Positions 25,118 to 35,285 of a stretch of DNA of 64,000 bases are shown in pieces (position 1 is the stretch's first letter; each line of letters opens with the position of its first letter). Origin of the DNA: G963677445 sp963678275 (GTDB lineage: Bacteria; Bacteroidota; Ignavibacteria; Ignavibacteriales; Melioribacteraceae); the NCBI GenBank assembly GCA_963678275.1, contig OY782765.1, positions 4,836,001 to 4,900,000 on the forward strand. The letters are read 5' to 3'. Position numbers and translations under genes: made by a program. The notes below the pieces were generated by a model. The model worked only from the letters and a program-made list of their open reading frames with translations, ran no database searches and had not been told where the DNA came from.

Positions 25118-26126
25118 TTGTTTTCCAAAGTTTTCTTAAAAAAAATCTATTGAATTTTTAAGACTCTTATTGAAGAGAGTTTGTTACATATCAATCTCAA
25201 TTATTAACCGCTTCCCATATTAAAGAGGGAGATAAATAAACCTGAATTTCGGCAAAATAAAATATTTATGCCAGTAATTAGTGAAATACTATGAATGATT
25301 CACCGGTACATGGTTCGGTATCCATAAACAGGGCAAGCCGGAAAAACAGAGAGGTTAGTGAAGAGTGACGAGTAATGATCACTTCACTGGGTTATTAAAA
25401 ATCCGATTTCGATTACTCCGTAAGGAGTCAAATTCTACACAAAATGGCAAAATTTTATTTTACGGGGAAATTCTGTCTGCCTGTTCGCCGCGGAGAATCC
25501 CTGGCGGGACTATTGATTCTCTCACTAACCTATTACCCCACAATGAATTGCGGGGCTATTATCTGAAAGCCTGTCCGACGCGGCGGATCCCTAACGGGAC
25601 TTTTTTGGGATTTTGAAGTTATCTTAAAGAAAAATTGCTGGTTCTTATCTCTTCACTCTCCACTAACCACTTTTTCTTCTGGCTTGCCAGTTTATGATTT
25701 CGATTACGACTTCGATTTGGATTTCGATGGTTAGCTTATGCCCGGTCAATTTTTTAATCCTCTCATTCCTGTGCGGTGCTCTTTCGGCGGGCATTAGAAA
25801 ATCCCCGATGGAAATATTGCCCGTTGAATAAGGTTAATAAGGTTTTATTTTACAGGGTGGTTATCTCTGTTACCAAGGGGCCCCAATTTGACAGCAATAA
25901 TATAGCAGAGGTGATAACTTATCGAAAATAATTCAATGTATCGAGATCGGAATCCCCTCCCCTTAAGATTTTAAGGGGAGGACGGGAGGGGTTTGATCTG
26001 CTTTGAGAGGTCTGTAATCCGGCGAGAAGTAAAAATATTCGTAAAAAAATAACCGGCTTTTTCCCTCAAAAATATTCTTGTTGCCTGGAAGGTTAAAAAA
26101 TAAGGTTCTTTTTCTCTTTTTAATTG
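25118..26126. repeat. Gene-free region with dispersed repeat fragments
   Basis: It holds a hairpin-repeat copy (ACTCC-GTAA-GGAGT plus CAAATTCTACACAAAATGGC) at 25412-25450. Two related pieces contain ATCCCT-x-x-CGGGACT, near 25498 and 25588. A hexamer-like tract ATTTCGATTACGACTTCG lies at about 25697, and a C-rich block near 25955-25990. No gene is supported. Confidence 0.6.
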
Positions 26127-26293
26127 TTCATTATTCATTATTCATTATTCATTATTCATTATTCATTATTCATTATTCATTATTCATTATTCATTATTCA
26201 TTATTCATTATTCATTATTCATTATTCATTATTCATTATTCATTATTCATTATTCATTATTCATTATTCATTATTCATTATTCATTATTCATT
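26127..26293. repeat. Heptanucleotide tandem array, TTCATTA x about 24
   Basis: About 167 bp of near-perfect 7-bp units, visible as FIIHYSL repeats in open frames of the plus strand. It ends next to an inverted copy of the dispersed hairpin repeat (26291-26330) and lies about 250 bp upstream of the potassium-channel gene. A unit of seven is not a multiple of three, so it is not a peptide repeat; slippage could change promoter spacing. Confidence 0.95.
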
Positions 26294-26544
26294 GCCTTTT
26301 TGTGTAGAATTTAACTCCTTAGGGAGTAATTTCCGGGCAGTCGCTTCCGCCGTCAAAGATAAAGTTCTGCCCGCGACGAGCGCGACGGCGGAATGCGGCA
26401 AAACAAAAAACCTGTAGAAAAATAATATCATTATTTCCATCGGGAGAATGATAATTATTTTTGCTATATTCTTCGCCAGTTTGTAATTTATATTTTTTAC
26501 AGAAACCGGACTCCGGCTATAAGAAAAATTCCTCAAGTAAAATA

Positions 26545-27552
26545 ATGAAGATGAACACAGCCAGACAATTGACCGCTGGAATTACAGCGCTATTTATAAC
26601 GATCATCGCCGGTTCGCTGGGTTATATGATAATCGAGGGGTGGAATTTCCTCGATTCACTCTATATGACTGTAATAACAATTTCAACAACCGGTTATGGA
26701 GAAATACATGAACTTTCGATGACCGGCAGGATATTTACGATCATCCTCATAATAGCGGGAGTTCTGGCAATCGCCTTTACGGGAGGAAAAGCAGCGCAGC
26801 TTTTTCTTGAAACACAGATATTCAGGAGACGAAGAATGAGCAGGAAAATTGAGACGATAGGCAATCATTATATAGTCTGCGGTTATGGCCGTATGGGAAG
26901 GAGCATATGCGAAGGGCTGGTCGAAAACGGAGTGCCTTTTGTGGTAATTGACAATTCCGACGATATTATCGCGGAGCTTGAGGAAAAAGGATATCTATAC
27001 GTAAGAGGGGACGCCACAAATGATGATATTATGTTACTGGCGGGAGTGGAAAGGGCGAAAGGCCTGGTGGCGGTGATAAGAACAGACGCTGAGAATGTTT
27101 TCGCGGCGCTTTCGGCAAAAGAGCTTAACCCGGGAATATATGTTGTAGCCCGCGCGATTGATGAGGGAACGGAATCGAAGCTGATAAAAGCCGGGGCCGA
27201 CAGAGTTGTAAAACCTTATGAACTTGGCGGAAGCCGTATGGTTCAGTTGCTGCTTCGCCCGGGAGTTATGGATTTTATTGACGGGGTGGCGCGCAATAAA
27301 AATGTGGATATAAATCTGGAGGAGGTTTATGTACAACCGGATTCGGGCCTTTGCGGAAAGTCACTGGCTCAGTCGCCAATAAGAAGTGAGTTGAATATAA
27401 TAATTGTGGCTTTATTAAAGAAAAGCGGTGAATTTATCTACAATCCCAAATCCACCGCTTTGATTGAGGCAGGTGACAAACTTATAGCAATTGGCAATAA
27501 CAAAGACCTCAACAAGCTTACAGAGTTATGCCTTAAGCGTGGTCATGGTTAA
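26545..27552 (+). CDS. Two-helix potassium channel with RCK (TrkA-N/TrkA-C) regulatory domains
   Basis: About 335 residues from ATG 26545 (an upstream in-frame ATG at 26461 adds a non-homologous leader). Two membrane helices flank a pore loop with the filter TTGYGE. The RCK domain has the Rossmann motif VCGYGRMGRSICEGL and an acidic ribose-binding residue (VVIDNSDD). A TrkA-C domain closes the protein (VYVQPDSGLCGKSLAQSP). The layout matches MthK-like channels that gate K+ by ligand or nucleotide binding. Its end overlaps the convergent gene's end by four bases. No operon partner is seen. Confidence 0.92.
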   Translation: MKMNTARQLTAGITALFITIIAGSLGYMIIEGWNFLDSLYMTVITISTTGYGEIHELSMTGRIFTIILIIAGVLAIAFTGGKAAQLFLETQIFRRRRMSRKIETIGNHYIVCGYGRMGRSICEGLVENGVPFVVIDNSDDIIAELEEKGYLYVRGDATNDDIMLLAGVERAKGLVAVIRTDAENVFAALSAKELNPGIYVVARAIDEGTESKLIKAGADRVVKPYELGGSRMVQLLLRPGVMDFIDGVARNKNVDINLEEVYVQPDSGLCGKSLAQSPIRSELNIIIVALLKKSGEFIYNPKSTALIEAGDKLIAIGNNKDLNKLTELCLKRGHG

Positions 27553-28649
27553 TACCAAATATGAAACTGAAGAACAAAGGCGTCATTATCAATTGAGTTC
27601 TCTTCAAAATTCATCCGGTACTGAGGCCGGAGCTCGATAAAGCTGTAGGGGAAAAATTCAAACCCGGCTATTAACCTGGATAGCTCATCCTTTTCGGTAT
27701 CCCTGTCAGGATCAACCATATCATAACGGATAATCGCTTCAAGTCCGGTAATTATCCGGTATGTGGCTTTTGCCATCAGAAAAGAAGATTTAATATCCTC
27801 TCCAAAATAGTTATCCGCCATATCATATTCGGCAAGAAGCGCGAATTTTTTATAGCCGACTCCCAAAAATCCCCCAAATAACGAAGTATTATATGATGTT
27901 TTTACGGCGGCGTAGGAGCCTCCGATTGAAAGTCCTATTTTACTGATGACCGGGTTAAACTCAAGACGAGTTGTATAGACAGGATCCTGTGTGAGAGTTC
28001 TGCTGCTCCGTGGTTTTCCGATGCTGAATGTCATGTGAGCGTATTTATGGAAATTGGCGCCCAGCTCAATGCCGGTTTCAACATAAAACGGGTTATAAAT
28101 CAGTCCGTTTGATGTGCTCTGGTTCGATATCAGACGGTGATCTCCTCCGCGGGTATAGGCGCTGTGATCATCTATCCGGATGCCGAAATCGGGCTGGAAA
28201 CTTCCCACTTTGATATAACTCTCATTCGGTAAAACCTTTGCGATTCCGTAAGCCTCCCAGATATACTGGATAAAGTCGTACCGGGCAACCGCGCTGATTT
28301 TTGTAGAAAGCTCCACCGCGGTATAAACTGAGCCTGTCATTTCCTGAAAATCTGTCCGCTCTTTTTCCTGTGAATAAAGATACTGTGTGCGGTAATCAAA
28401 TCCGAAGAGGATATTATCTGAAATTTTCGGGCTTAACTTTATGTCTTCATCCCGGGGTGAGATCATACTGACGAGGTAACGGCCAAATCCGAATCCTCCT
28501 TCATTTCGTATAAGTCCCCCGGTGGGATTTACGTGGCAGCTACTGCAGTTATCAAACTGCTGCACCGCGAATCTCGGCAGGGAAAAGATCATGCCGGGAA
28601 GAAAAATCAATAAAAAGAGAAATGTAATTTTCTGGCTGTTCATTATCAA
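27549..28649 (-). CDS. Outer-membrane beta-barrel-like protein with an N-terminal haem c site
   Basis: 366 residues. A signal peptide (about residues 8-23) is followed by NCSSCHVNPTGG (CXXCH at 35-39), a single haem c site. The rest is rich in alternating aromatic/polar strands (DYRTQYLYSQE, YLVRMNFEEN-like) and ends in FVLQFHIWY, where a terminal aromatic fits outer-membrane beta-barrels. This looks like the monohaem cytochrome-porin fusions seen in Ignavibacteria and other redox-active bacteria. A role in electron passage through the outer membrane is inference. It lies downstream of two T9SS cytochrome genes on the same strand, separated from them by a terminator. Confidence 0.75.
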   Translation of the reverse strand: MIMNSQKITFLFLLIFLPGMIFSLPRFAVQQFDNCSSCHVNPTGGLIRNEGGFGFGRYLVSMISPRDEDIKLSPKISDNILFGFDYRTQYLYSQEKERTDFQEMTGSVYTAVELSTKISAVARYDFIQYIWEAYGIAKVLPNESYIKVGSFQPDFGIRIDDHSAYTRGGDHRLISNQSTSNGLIYNPFYVETGIELGANFHKYAHMTFSIGKPRSSRTLTQDPVYTTRLEFNPVISKIGLSIGGSYAAVKTSYNTSLFGGFLGVGYKKFALLAEYDMADNYFGEDIKSSFLMAKATYRIITGLEAIIRYDMVDPDRDTEKDELSRLIAGFEFFPYSFIELRPQYRMNFEENSIDNDAFVLQFHIWY

Positions 28650-28657
28650 ATTCCCAA

Positions 28658-28691
28658 TTAAAAATTGCGGTCCGGATAAATACCGGACCGC
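28658..28691 (-). terminator. Terminator after the first T9SS cytochrome gene
   Basis: GCGGTCCGG and CCGGACCGC form a 9-bp perfect stem around a seven-base loop. On the minus strand it is followed by AATTTTTAATT. It lies 10 bp beyond the stop at 28701 and before the start at 28649. Confidence 0.8.
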
Positions 28692-28700
28692 TAAAAAGTA

Positions 28701-29387
28701 TTATTTTTGCAGCAACATTTTTTTTACGATTGAGCCGGATTCGGAAGAAAGCCGGTAGAAATACAGCCCTGAATTAAGAGGATTATTACGGCTGTCTTTG
28801 CCATTAAAAGATGAACGGTAATTACCGCTCGCGAAATATCCCTCTTCAAGAACCCTTACACTCTGTCCGAGAGTGTTAAATACCTCAAGCCGAATATTAC
28901 CCGGTTCGGATATGGAGAATTCGATGACTGTTTCCGGATTAAAAGGATTGGGATAATTATTATGAAGCACAAACTGATCGGGAAGAAAATCATCGAGCTT
29001 CACCGCGTTTGGTTCGGGGAATGAAGAAGCGTCGCCGGGATTAGTAACGAGCATCGGATCGCCGGGAGCGGGACTTCCGGAGGTCCATGCGCCGTCGGGA
29101 TCCTGTAACTCTTCACCGTTAGTGAAGCCGTCGCCGTCGGAATCGAGCGCGGCCAGATCGGGTCCCCATTCAACGCTGCCGGCTCCGCCCGGAGCGGTCA
29201 GGAAATTTGATTCAATTTCAGTTCCAAATGGAGTTGTCGGTCCTCCGCCTCCCGCGCTCAGGTGGCAGTTGGCGCATCCGAATTCATCACCATTGGGTAT
29301 TTGTGATACTCTGAAACTCCGGCCTATCAGAAAGGTCATGGAGAATGCCAGAATAACTATAGCTGTAAAAATAATATTGCTTTTCAT
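28701..29387 (-). CDS. T9SS-exported monohaem cytochrome with Ca-binding segment
   Basis: 228 residues. After an N-terminal hydrophobic signal comes FGCANCHLSAGGGG (CXXCH at 38-42). A calcium-loop-like DSDGDGFTNGEEL follows, then a type A T9SS sorting domain with NNYPNPFNPETVIEF and terminal KKMLLQK. The protein should be exported through T9SS to the cell surface or medium carrying one haem. It is a paralogue of the next gene, sharing RSFRVSQIPNG-EFGCANCH and the calcium loop. Its role in extracellular electron transfer is inferred from the two features together. Confidence 0.85.
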   Translation of the reverse strand: MKSNIIFTAIVILAFSMTFLIGRSFRVSQIPNGDEFGCANCHLSAGGGGPTTPFGTEIESNFLTAPGGAGSVEWGPDLAALDSDGDGFTNGEELQDPDGAWTSGSPAPGDPMLVTNPGDASSFPEPNAVKLDDFLPDQFVLHNNYPNPFNPETVIEFSISEPGNIRLEVFNTLGQSVRVLEEGYFASGNYRSSFNGKDSRNNPLNSGLYFYRLSSESGSIVKKMLLQK

Positions 29388-29425
29388 AACGGTACCTGTA
29401 AATTTTTGTTTTGTTGCCTCAAACT

Positions 29426-30355
29426 TTATTTAAGAAGCATCATTTTAATTGATTTACTGAATTCCGCGGTTCTGATATTGGCGAAATAAATTCCGCTGCT
29501 CAAATCAGAAGCGTCAAATTTTGCCTGATGACGTCCGGCTTCCATATATCCATCTGCCAGATCCGCTACTTTTTCACCATTCATGTTATAAACAGTCAGC
29601 TCAACATTAGCAGCCTGCTGAAGGGCGAAAGAGATTGTGGTTGAGGGGTTGAAAGGATTGGGATAATTCTGCTCAAGTTCCCATGAAAGTTCTGAGATAT
29701 TTTCAACAGCTTTCGGGCCGTAAAGTTCGGTAGTCCCGTTAAAATCAATCTGTTTGATTCTGTACCAGGAAATTCCGAATAAAGGAGTGTTATCCGAAAA
29801 GCTGTAGTTTGTAAGTGAAGTTGTAGTTCCGTTGCCATCAACAAAACCGACAGATTCCCATGAACTCATATCTGCTGATCTTTCAATTTCAAATCCGCTG
29901 TTATTGGTTTCGGTAACTGTGGTCCAGTTAAGAAGGACGCCGCTGCCGATAACACTGGCGGTAAACGCGGTCAGTTCAACCGGAACAAAACTTGCGGGGT
30001 CGCCCGGGTTAGTTACAAGTAACGGATCGCCCGGAGCGGGATCGCCAACCTGCCATGTGCCGTCGGGGTCCTGGAGCTCAACTCCGTTGCTCACACCATC
30101 GTTATCTGAATCGAGCGCCGCGAGAGCCGGTCCCCACTGAACATGTCCTGATGATCCGGGAGGATCGAGAAAGTTGGTTCCCACTTCAATTCCGAAATCA
30201 TTTCTCGCGCCGCCGCCGCCGGGACTTACGTGACAATTAGCGCAACCGAATTCGCCGCCGTTTGGCAATTCACTAACACGAAAGGACCGGCCGGTCAGGT
30301 AGGTAATCGAAAAAAATACCGCGACCATTATAAAAAAAGTCAGAGATTTTTTCAT
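29426..30355 (-). CDS. T9SS-exported monohaem cytochrome with fibronectin-like domain (paralogue)
   Basis: 309 residues with the same N-terminal plan: RSFRVSELPNGGEFGCANCH (CXXCH 38-42), glycine-rich linker and DSDNDGVSNGVELQDPDG. An additional domain (VELTAFTASVIGSGVLLNW...GFEIERS) is the fibronectin-like module common before T9SS tails. The sorting domain contains QNYPNPFNPSTTISF and ends KMMLLK. Start at 30355 follows GGGAGTAGTAC. The gap to its paralogue is 38 bp, so they form one operon. Gene duplication followed by domain gain or loss is likely. Confidence 0.85.
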   Translation of the reverse strand: MKKSLTFFIMVAVFFSITYLTGRSFRVSELPNGGEFGCANCHVSPGGGGARNDFGIEVGTNFLDPPGSSGHVQWGPALAALDSDNDGVSNGVELQDPDGTWQVGDPAPGDPLLVTNPGDPASFVPVELTAFTASVIGSGVLLNWTTVTETNNSGFEIERSADMSSWESVGFVDGNGTTTSLTNYSFSDNTPLFGISWYRIKQIDFNGTTELYGPKAVENISELSWELEQNYPNPFNPSTTISFALQQAANVELTVYNMNGEKVADLADGYMEAGRHQAKFDASDLSSGIYFANIRTAEFSKSIKMMLLK

Positions 30356-30543
30356 TGTACTACTCCCATTGATTTTAATTAGATTTATTTATTTGTTCAG
30401 GAACAGAATGTGATATCTGTTGTTCCCTGATTTTTGCCTTTTTTCTGCCAGAAACTAAAAATTCCTTAAAATTATTACACTTTATTAACTATTATGCTTA
30501 ATTTTTATTTTTAAAAAGGAACTGGTACTACAACTGAAATCAT

Positions 30544-32004
30544 ATGAAAAATAGCCATCTAATCCTGTTAATATCTCTGCTTTGCTTATCATTCGCTACT
30601 TCGGTCTTAACCCAAAACACACCTGATGTCCAAATAGTTTCCGGAACTTTCCTCGGAAATGAAAAAAGAAATTTTTCCGGCGGTGAAGCGCCCGACAGGC
30701 TGGATGTTCTCTGGAAGCTTTACCTCGGAGACGGGTATACCAGAATAGGTTCGCGCGATTCTGTCCACTGGAAAGGATGCGGCTGGACCGGGCAGCCCCT
30801 GCTTGTAAAAGAAAAGGAAGACCTGTTTATAATTCAGGGCGCTTATGATCATCATCTTAAAAAAATTAATGCCGCGACCGGTAAATTAGTCTGGCAGTAT
30901 AAATTTGATGATGTGATAAAAGGCACCGGTACGATCTGGATAAATAAAAAATCAGACAGCAGCAAAAACTCCGTGATTATTATGCAGGGAGCGAGAAGGG
31001 GCCTTCAATATACTACACATGAACCTGTAATTCCCAGCTTCAGGGCAATATCCTATTTTACCGGAAAAGAACTCTGGCGCATGAACGTTAGAAAAACACC
31101 CAGCTACAGCCGCGACGTCGATGGTTCGGCCTTGGTGATAAATGACACGGTATATGCCGAGCTGGAAAACTCAACCCTGGTTGTATTTAATCCCGATCCG
31201 GCTGAAGCGAAAATGAAAGACAGCCTTATGTGGCCCGAAATTTACAGTGAACATAAACTTTACCGGTCGGGGGATTATACCCGACACGGGGGTAATCTCG
31301 TAGCTGAATCTTCGCCGGCAAGGCTTAATGATCATATTTATATGGCTGTCGGCTCGGGGTGGGTATTTGGATTTAATCTTATTACTCAGAAGATTGACTG
31401 GGAATTTTATATCGGCTCCGATATGGATGGCTCCACTGTTGTGACTTCCGATAGCTGCATACTTGTATCGGTGGAAAAACAATACATCGACGGACCCGGG
31501 GGGATATTCAAACTGAATCCCGCTCTTCCGCCCGACTCATCAGTTGTGTGGTATTTCCAGACAGAGAACGATTCTGTCGGTTCCTGGGAAGGGGGGGTGA
31601 TAGGAACCGCGGCGGTCAATGACGCGTCAAAACCGGAGGATCATCCCTGCCTGGCAGCTTTTAACGCTATAGATGGCTGGATGTATATTGTCAAACATAT
31701 GGAGATTGATACCACGATAGCGCCGGATGACGGTCCGAATGTGGAGAACTGCTATCCCGCTCCGGTTCTCGTGGCAAAAAAAAGAATAGGACCATCAATA
31801 TCGACACCTGTATTCGCGAAGGATAAACTGGTCTCCTGCGGTTACGGCGGTATCCGTCTTTATAAAATTGAACCTGATTTAAAGATAGAACAATTAGATA
31901 AAAATACCAGAATGACGTATGAATCAACCCCCGTAGTTCACGACGGAAAAATATATGTGGGATCACGGAACGGTTATTTCTACTGCTTTGGAAATAAAAA
32001 ATAA
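30544..32004 (+). CDS. Secreted PQQ-like beta-propeller protein
   Basis: 486 residues with a signal peptide (LILLISLLCLSFATSVLTQ). Repeated blade motifs of the PQQ-enzyme type are seen: KINAATGKLVWQYKF, ISYFTGKELWRMNV, NLITQKIDWEFYIGSDMDGS and GKIYVGSRNGYFYCFG. No catalytic or PQQ-binding residues typical of quinoprotein dehydrogenases are evident, so it is more likely a scaffold or binding propeller. It is transcribed divergently from the T9SS cytochromes and is followed 10 bp later by the tricorn-type protease, suggesting a shared transcript. Confidence 0.78.
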   Translation: MKNSHLILLISLLCLSFATSVLTQNTPDVQIVSGTFLGNEKRNFSGGEAPDRLDVLWKLYLGDGYTRIGSRDSVHWKGCGWTGQPLLVKEKEDLFIIQGAYDHHLKKINAATGKLVWQYKFDDVIKGTGTIWINKKSDSSKNSVIIMQGARRGLQYTTHEPVIPSFRAISYFTGKELWRMNVRKTPSYSRDVDGSALVINDTVYAELENSTLVVFNPDPAEAKMKDSLMWPEIYSEHKLYRSGDYTRHGGNLVAESSPARLNDHIYMAVGSGWVFGFNLITQKIDWEFYIGSDMDGSTVVTSDSCILVSVEKQYIDGPGGIFKLNPALPPDSSVVWYFQTENDSVGSWEGGVIGTAAVNDASKPEDHPCLAAFNAIDGWMYIVKHMEIDTTIAPDDGPNVENCYPAPVLVAKKRIGPSISTPVFAKDKLVSCGYGGIRLYKIEPDLKIEQLDKNTRMTYESTPVVHDGKIYVGSRNGYFYCFGNKK

Positions 32005-32014
32005 TGGAGGATCT

Positions 32015-35000
32015 ATGATCAAAAGAACAATATTCATTTTTTCTTTGCTTTTATTTGTTTCATCAATATACGCGCAGCCTTACCTGATGCATTATCCCGA
32101 TGTATCGGAGACAGATGTTGTATTTACATGGGAAAATGATCTTTGGCTGGTCCCTGTAGAGGGAGGAATAGCAAAAAGAATTACAAAACTTGAAGGACGG
32201 GAAGAATATGCCAAATTCAGCCCCGACGGTAAATGGATTGCTTTCACAGGCAGTTATGACGGAGGCAGGAATGTTTATATAATGCCAAAAAACGGGGGTG
32301 TGCCTGTTCAGCTTACGTGGCATCCTTCAAGCGATGTGGTCCTTGACTGGTCGCCCGACGGAAAAGAGATATTATTCCGCTCACGCAGGGAATATCCCTT
32401 CCGTAATCACGAAGTTTATCTTGTGCCCATTGATGGCGGAACTCCGAGGAAACTTCCTGTTGATCGCGCCGGACTCGCTTCACTCTCGCCCGATGGAAAA
32501 TCGCTGGCATATAACAGGGGATCGCGTGAATCACGCACATGGAAAAGACACCAGGGAGGAACTGCCCAGGATATATGGGTAGGAAATATGGAGAAGATGG
32601 ATTACCATAAGATTACCTCATTCGAAGGCACCGATAACTTTCCGATGTGGAAAGATAATTTTATCTATTTTACATCGGACAGAAATGACGGCACTCTTAA
32701 CCTTTTCAGATATGATCTTGGCAAAAAGGATTTTACAGCTCTTACCAAATATGATGATTATGATATCAAATTCCCTTCTGTGGGACCAAATCATATTGTG
32801 TACGTTTATGAAGAAGAACTTTACCTGCATAATTTAGCTTCGGGAAAAGATAATAAAGTTAATATTGAAATACCTTCAGATGGAATTTCGGTAAGGGAAG
32901 ATTTTATTTCAGCCGCGGAAAATGTGGGGCATTTCGGACTTTCACCTAATGGCAAAAGAGCCATCCTTGATGTTCGCGGTGAAATAATTGATTTTCCTGT
33001 TGAGGAAGGGATAGTCTATAATCTTACACAAAAAAGCGGCAGCCGCGAGAAAAATCCGACGATGTCGCCCGATGGAAAACAGATCGCGTTTTTCTCAGAC
33101 AAAACCGGCGATGAAGAGTTATACGTTATGCCGGCGAAGGGGGGAGACTGGAAACAGCTTACTGATATCGGCGGCGGATTCAAAATGCAGCCCAAATGGT
33201 CCCCCGACAGTAAATATCTTATTTATCATGATAAATTTATGAAACTTAATCTTGTGGAGGCGGCAACCGGCGATATCACACTTATTGACCAGGGTGAATA
33301 TGATGAAGGTTGGTATGACTGGGGAATTCAGGATTATTCATGGTCTCCCGACTCAAGATGGGTGGCATACGCCAAACTGGAAAAATCTGTTTACCAGTCT
33401 GTTTTCCTCTATTCACTCGATAAAAATGAAACATACCGCGTAACCATGTGTATGACCAAAGACTGGAGCCCTTCATTCAGTAAAGATGGTAAATATCTCT
33501 ATTTCCTCTCAAACAGGACTTTCGAGCCAATAATGGGTTTTGTTGATCAGAACCACATATTTATGAATATGACCAAACCTTATGCCCTGATACTTAAGGA
33601 AGGAGATCCCGCTCCGAACGGACCGGCGAACATATTTGATGATACCAAAGAGGAGGAATCACCCTCACGCGCTGAAAAACTGGTAATTGACACTGATAAT
33701 ATGACGCGCAGAATTGTGCCGATGGATGTTGACGCGGGCAATCTCTTCCGTCTCGAAGCGGTTGATGGCGGTTTCCTTTTCCTGAAAAAAGAGGATAACG
33801 AATTTCTTAAATACCAGTACGTAACCGACGCGACACCAAACAGAAATCATGATCTTTATAAATATGATTTGGCAGGCGGTTCCGCGAGTGAGTTAATTTC
33901 GGGAATTAACCAGTATCATCTTTCGGCCGATGGCAAATCACTTATCTATAAATCGGGTAATACCTACGGCGTTACGGGAATAAAACCGGGCAGTGTGGGA
34001 GCCGGCAAACTTAACCTCAGGGATATTCATATTGAGGTCAATAAAACCGCCGAATTTACCCAGATATATGATGAAGCGTGGCGCGTTCAGCGTGATTTCT
34101 TCTATGATAAAAATATGCACGGCCTTAACTGGGAAAAAACCGGTGATAAATACAGGAAATTTGTTAAATATTGCGGCACAAGGGAAGACCTGAATTATCT
34201 TATCGGCGAATTGATTGGGGAGCTTAACGCGGGCCATACATACATTTATGGCGGCGAACATGAAGGTTACGACTATGTGCCGATAGGTCTGCTCGGTATT
34301 GATCTTTACCCCTCGGGTAAAAATGATTTGCCGAGGATCGAGAGGATAATCAAGGGGCAGAACTGGTCAGAATCTGCATATTCACCTCTTGATGTTCCCG
34401 GATGCCCGATTAAAGCTGATGATTATATTCTCGCAATAGATGGCAATGTTATCGGCAAGGGTGAAAATCTTTATAAATTCCTCCGCAATAAAGCGGGAGC
34501 CGTTGTTGAGATTACCTATAATTCAAAACCGGAAATGGCGGGGGCAAAAAAATATCTCGCTAAAACCCTCCGGTCAGAAGCCACTTTAAAATATAATGAG
34601 TGGGTCTGGAATAACTTTAAGTATGTTTATGAAAAGACAGATGGCGAAGTAGGATATGTTCATATTCCCAATATGATGGACGCGGGACTTGTGGGATTTG
34701 CCAGAATGTGGTATCCGCAGTATTATAAAAAGGGAATGATCATTGATGTGCGCGCTAACGGGGGCGGATTTGTAAGCAAGATGATAATCGACCGCCTGGA
34801 ACGCACAATGAATATGATCGATCAGCCCCGCGAAGGCAAAGCCGGCCATATTCCGGAAAGAGCATTTTATGGCCACATGGTTCTTCTTATGGATTACAAT
34901 ACAGGCTCCGATGGAGAACTTTTCTCGGAATCATGGAAGTATCTTAACCTTGGCCCGATAATCGGACAGAGAACCTGGGGCGGAGCTGTAGGAATTGAAC

Positions 35001-35260
35001 CTCATCAGGGTCTGATTGATGGCGCGGCAACCACTCCGCCGCAGTTTGGCAAATATAATTTTGATAGCAAATGGGTAATTGAAGGAGTCGGTGTTATCCC
35101 CGATATCGAAGTTATCAATATGCCGGGCGATGTTATGAAAGGGATCGACGCGCAGCTCGATAAAGCTCTCGAAGTTGTGCAGGATAAGATCAAAACCGAT
35201 CCGAAAAAATATCCCGCTCCCGCTAAATATCCCGATAAGAGCAAACCGACATTAAAGTAA
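32015..35260 (+). CDS. Tricorn-type S41 peptidase
   Basis: 1081 residues from the ATG at 32015, chosen because GGAGG lies 6 bp upstream and a signal peptide follows (KRTIFIFSLLLFVSSIYAQ). Domain order: WD40/PD40-like propeller repeats with SPDGK motifs (about residues 25-330 and 340-560), a linker helix region (EAWRVQRDFFYDKNMHG), PDZ (about 760-840) and an S41 core. The core has MIIDVRANGGGFVS and the nucleophile in NTGSDGEL (Ser near 965). Tricorn homologues degrade peptides; the signal peptide places this one in the periplasm or outside. A strong terminator follows. Confidence 0.93.
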   Translation: MIKRTIFIFSLLLFVSSIYAQPYLMHYPDVSETDVVFTWENDLWLVPVEGGIAKRITKLEGREEYAKFSPDGKWIAFTGSYDGGRNVYIMPKNGGVPVQLTWHPSSDVVLDWSPDGKEILFRSRREYPFRNHEVYLVPIDGGTPRKLPVDRAGLASLSPDGKSLAYNRGSRESRTWKRHQGGTAQDIWVGNMEKMDYHKITSFEGTDNFPMWKDNFIYFTSDRNDGTLNLFRYDLGKKDFTALTKYDDYDIKFPSVGPNHIVYVYEEELYLHNLASGKDNKVNIEIPSDGISVREDFISAAENVGHFGLSPNGKRAILDVRGEIIDFPVEEGIVYNLTQKSGSREKNPTMSPDGKQIAFFSDKTGDEELYVMPAKGGDWKQLTDIGGGFKMQPKWSPDSKYLIYHDKFMKLNLVEAATGDITLIDQGEYDEGWYDWGIQDYSWSPDSRWVAYAKLEKSVYQSVFLYSLDKNETYRVTMCMTKDWSPSFSKDGKYLYFLSNRTFEPIMGFVDQNHIFMNMTKPYALILKEGDPAPNGPANIFDDTKEEESPSRAEKLVIDTDNMTRRIVPMDVDAGNLFRLEAVDGGFLFLKKEDNEFLKYQYVTDATPNRNHDLYKYDLAGGSASELISGINQYHLSADGKSLIYKSGNTYGVTGIKPGSVGAGKLNLRDIHIEVNKTAEFTQIYDEAWRVQRDFFYDKNMHGLNWEKTGDKYRKFVKYCGTREDLNYLIGELIGELNAGHTYIYGGEHEGYDYVPIGLLGIDLYPSGKNDLPRIERIIKGQNWSESAYSPLDVPGCPIKADDYILAIDGNVIGKGENLYKFLRNKAGAVVEITYNSKPEMAGAKKYLAKTLRSEATLKYNEWVWNNFKYVYEKTDGEVGYVHIPNMMDAGLVGFARMWYPQYYKKGMIIDVRANGGGFVSKMIIDRLERTMNMIDQPREGKAGHIPERAFYGHMVLLMDYNTGSDGELFSESWKYLNLGPIIGQRTWGGAVGIEPHQGLIDGAATTPPQFGKYNFDSKWVIEGVGVIPDIEVINMPGDVMKGIDAQLDKALEVVQDKIKTDPKKYPAPAKYPDKSKPTLK

Positions 35261-35285
35261 AAAAAATTTCGAAATGTTATAAGCC

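Noticed and set aside
26127..26293. CRISPR-like array
   Set aside because: Units are 7 bp with no spacers; it is a microsatellite.
30544..32004. PQQ-dependent dehydrogenase
   Set aside because: Propeller blades are present but I see no PQQ-binding or catalytic residue set.
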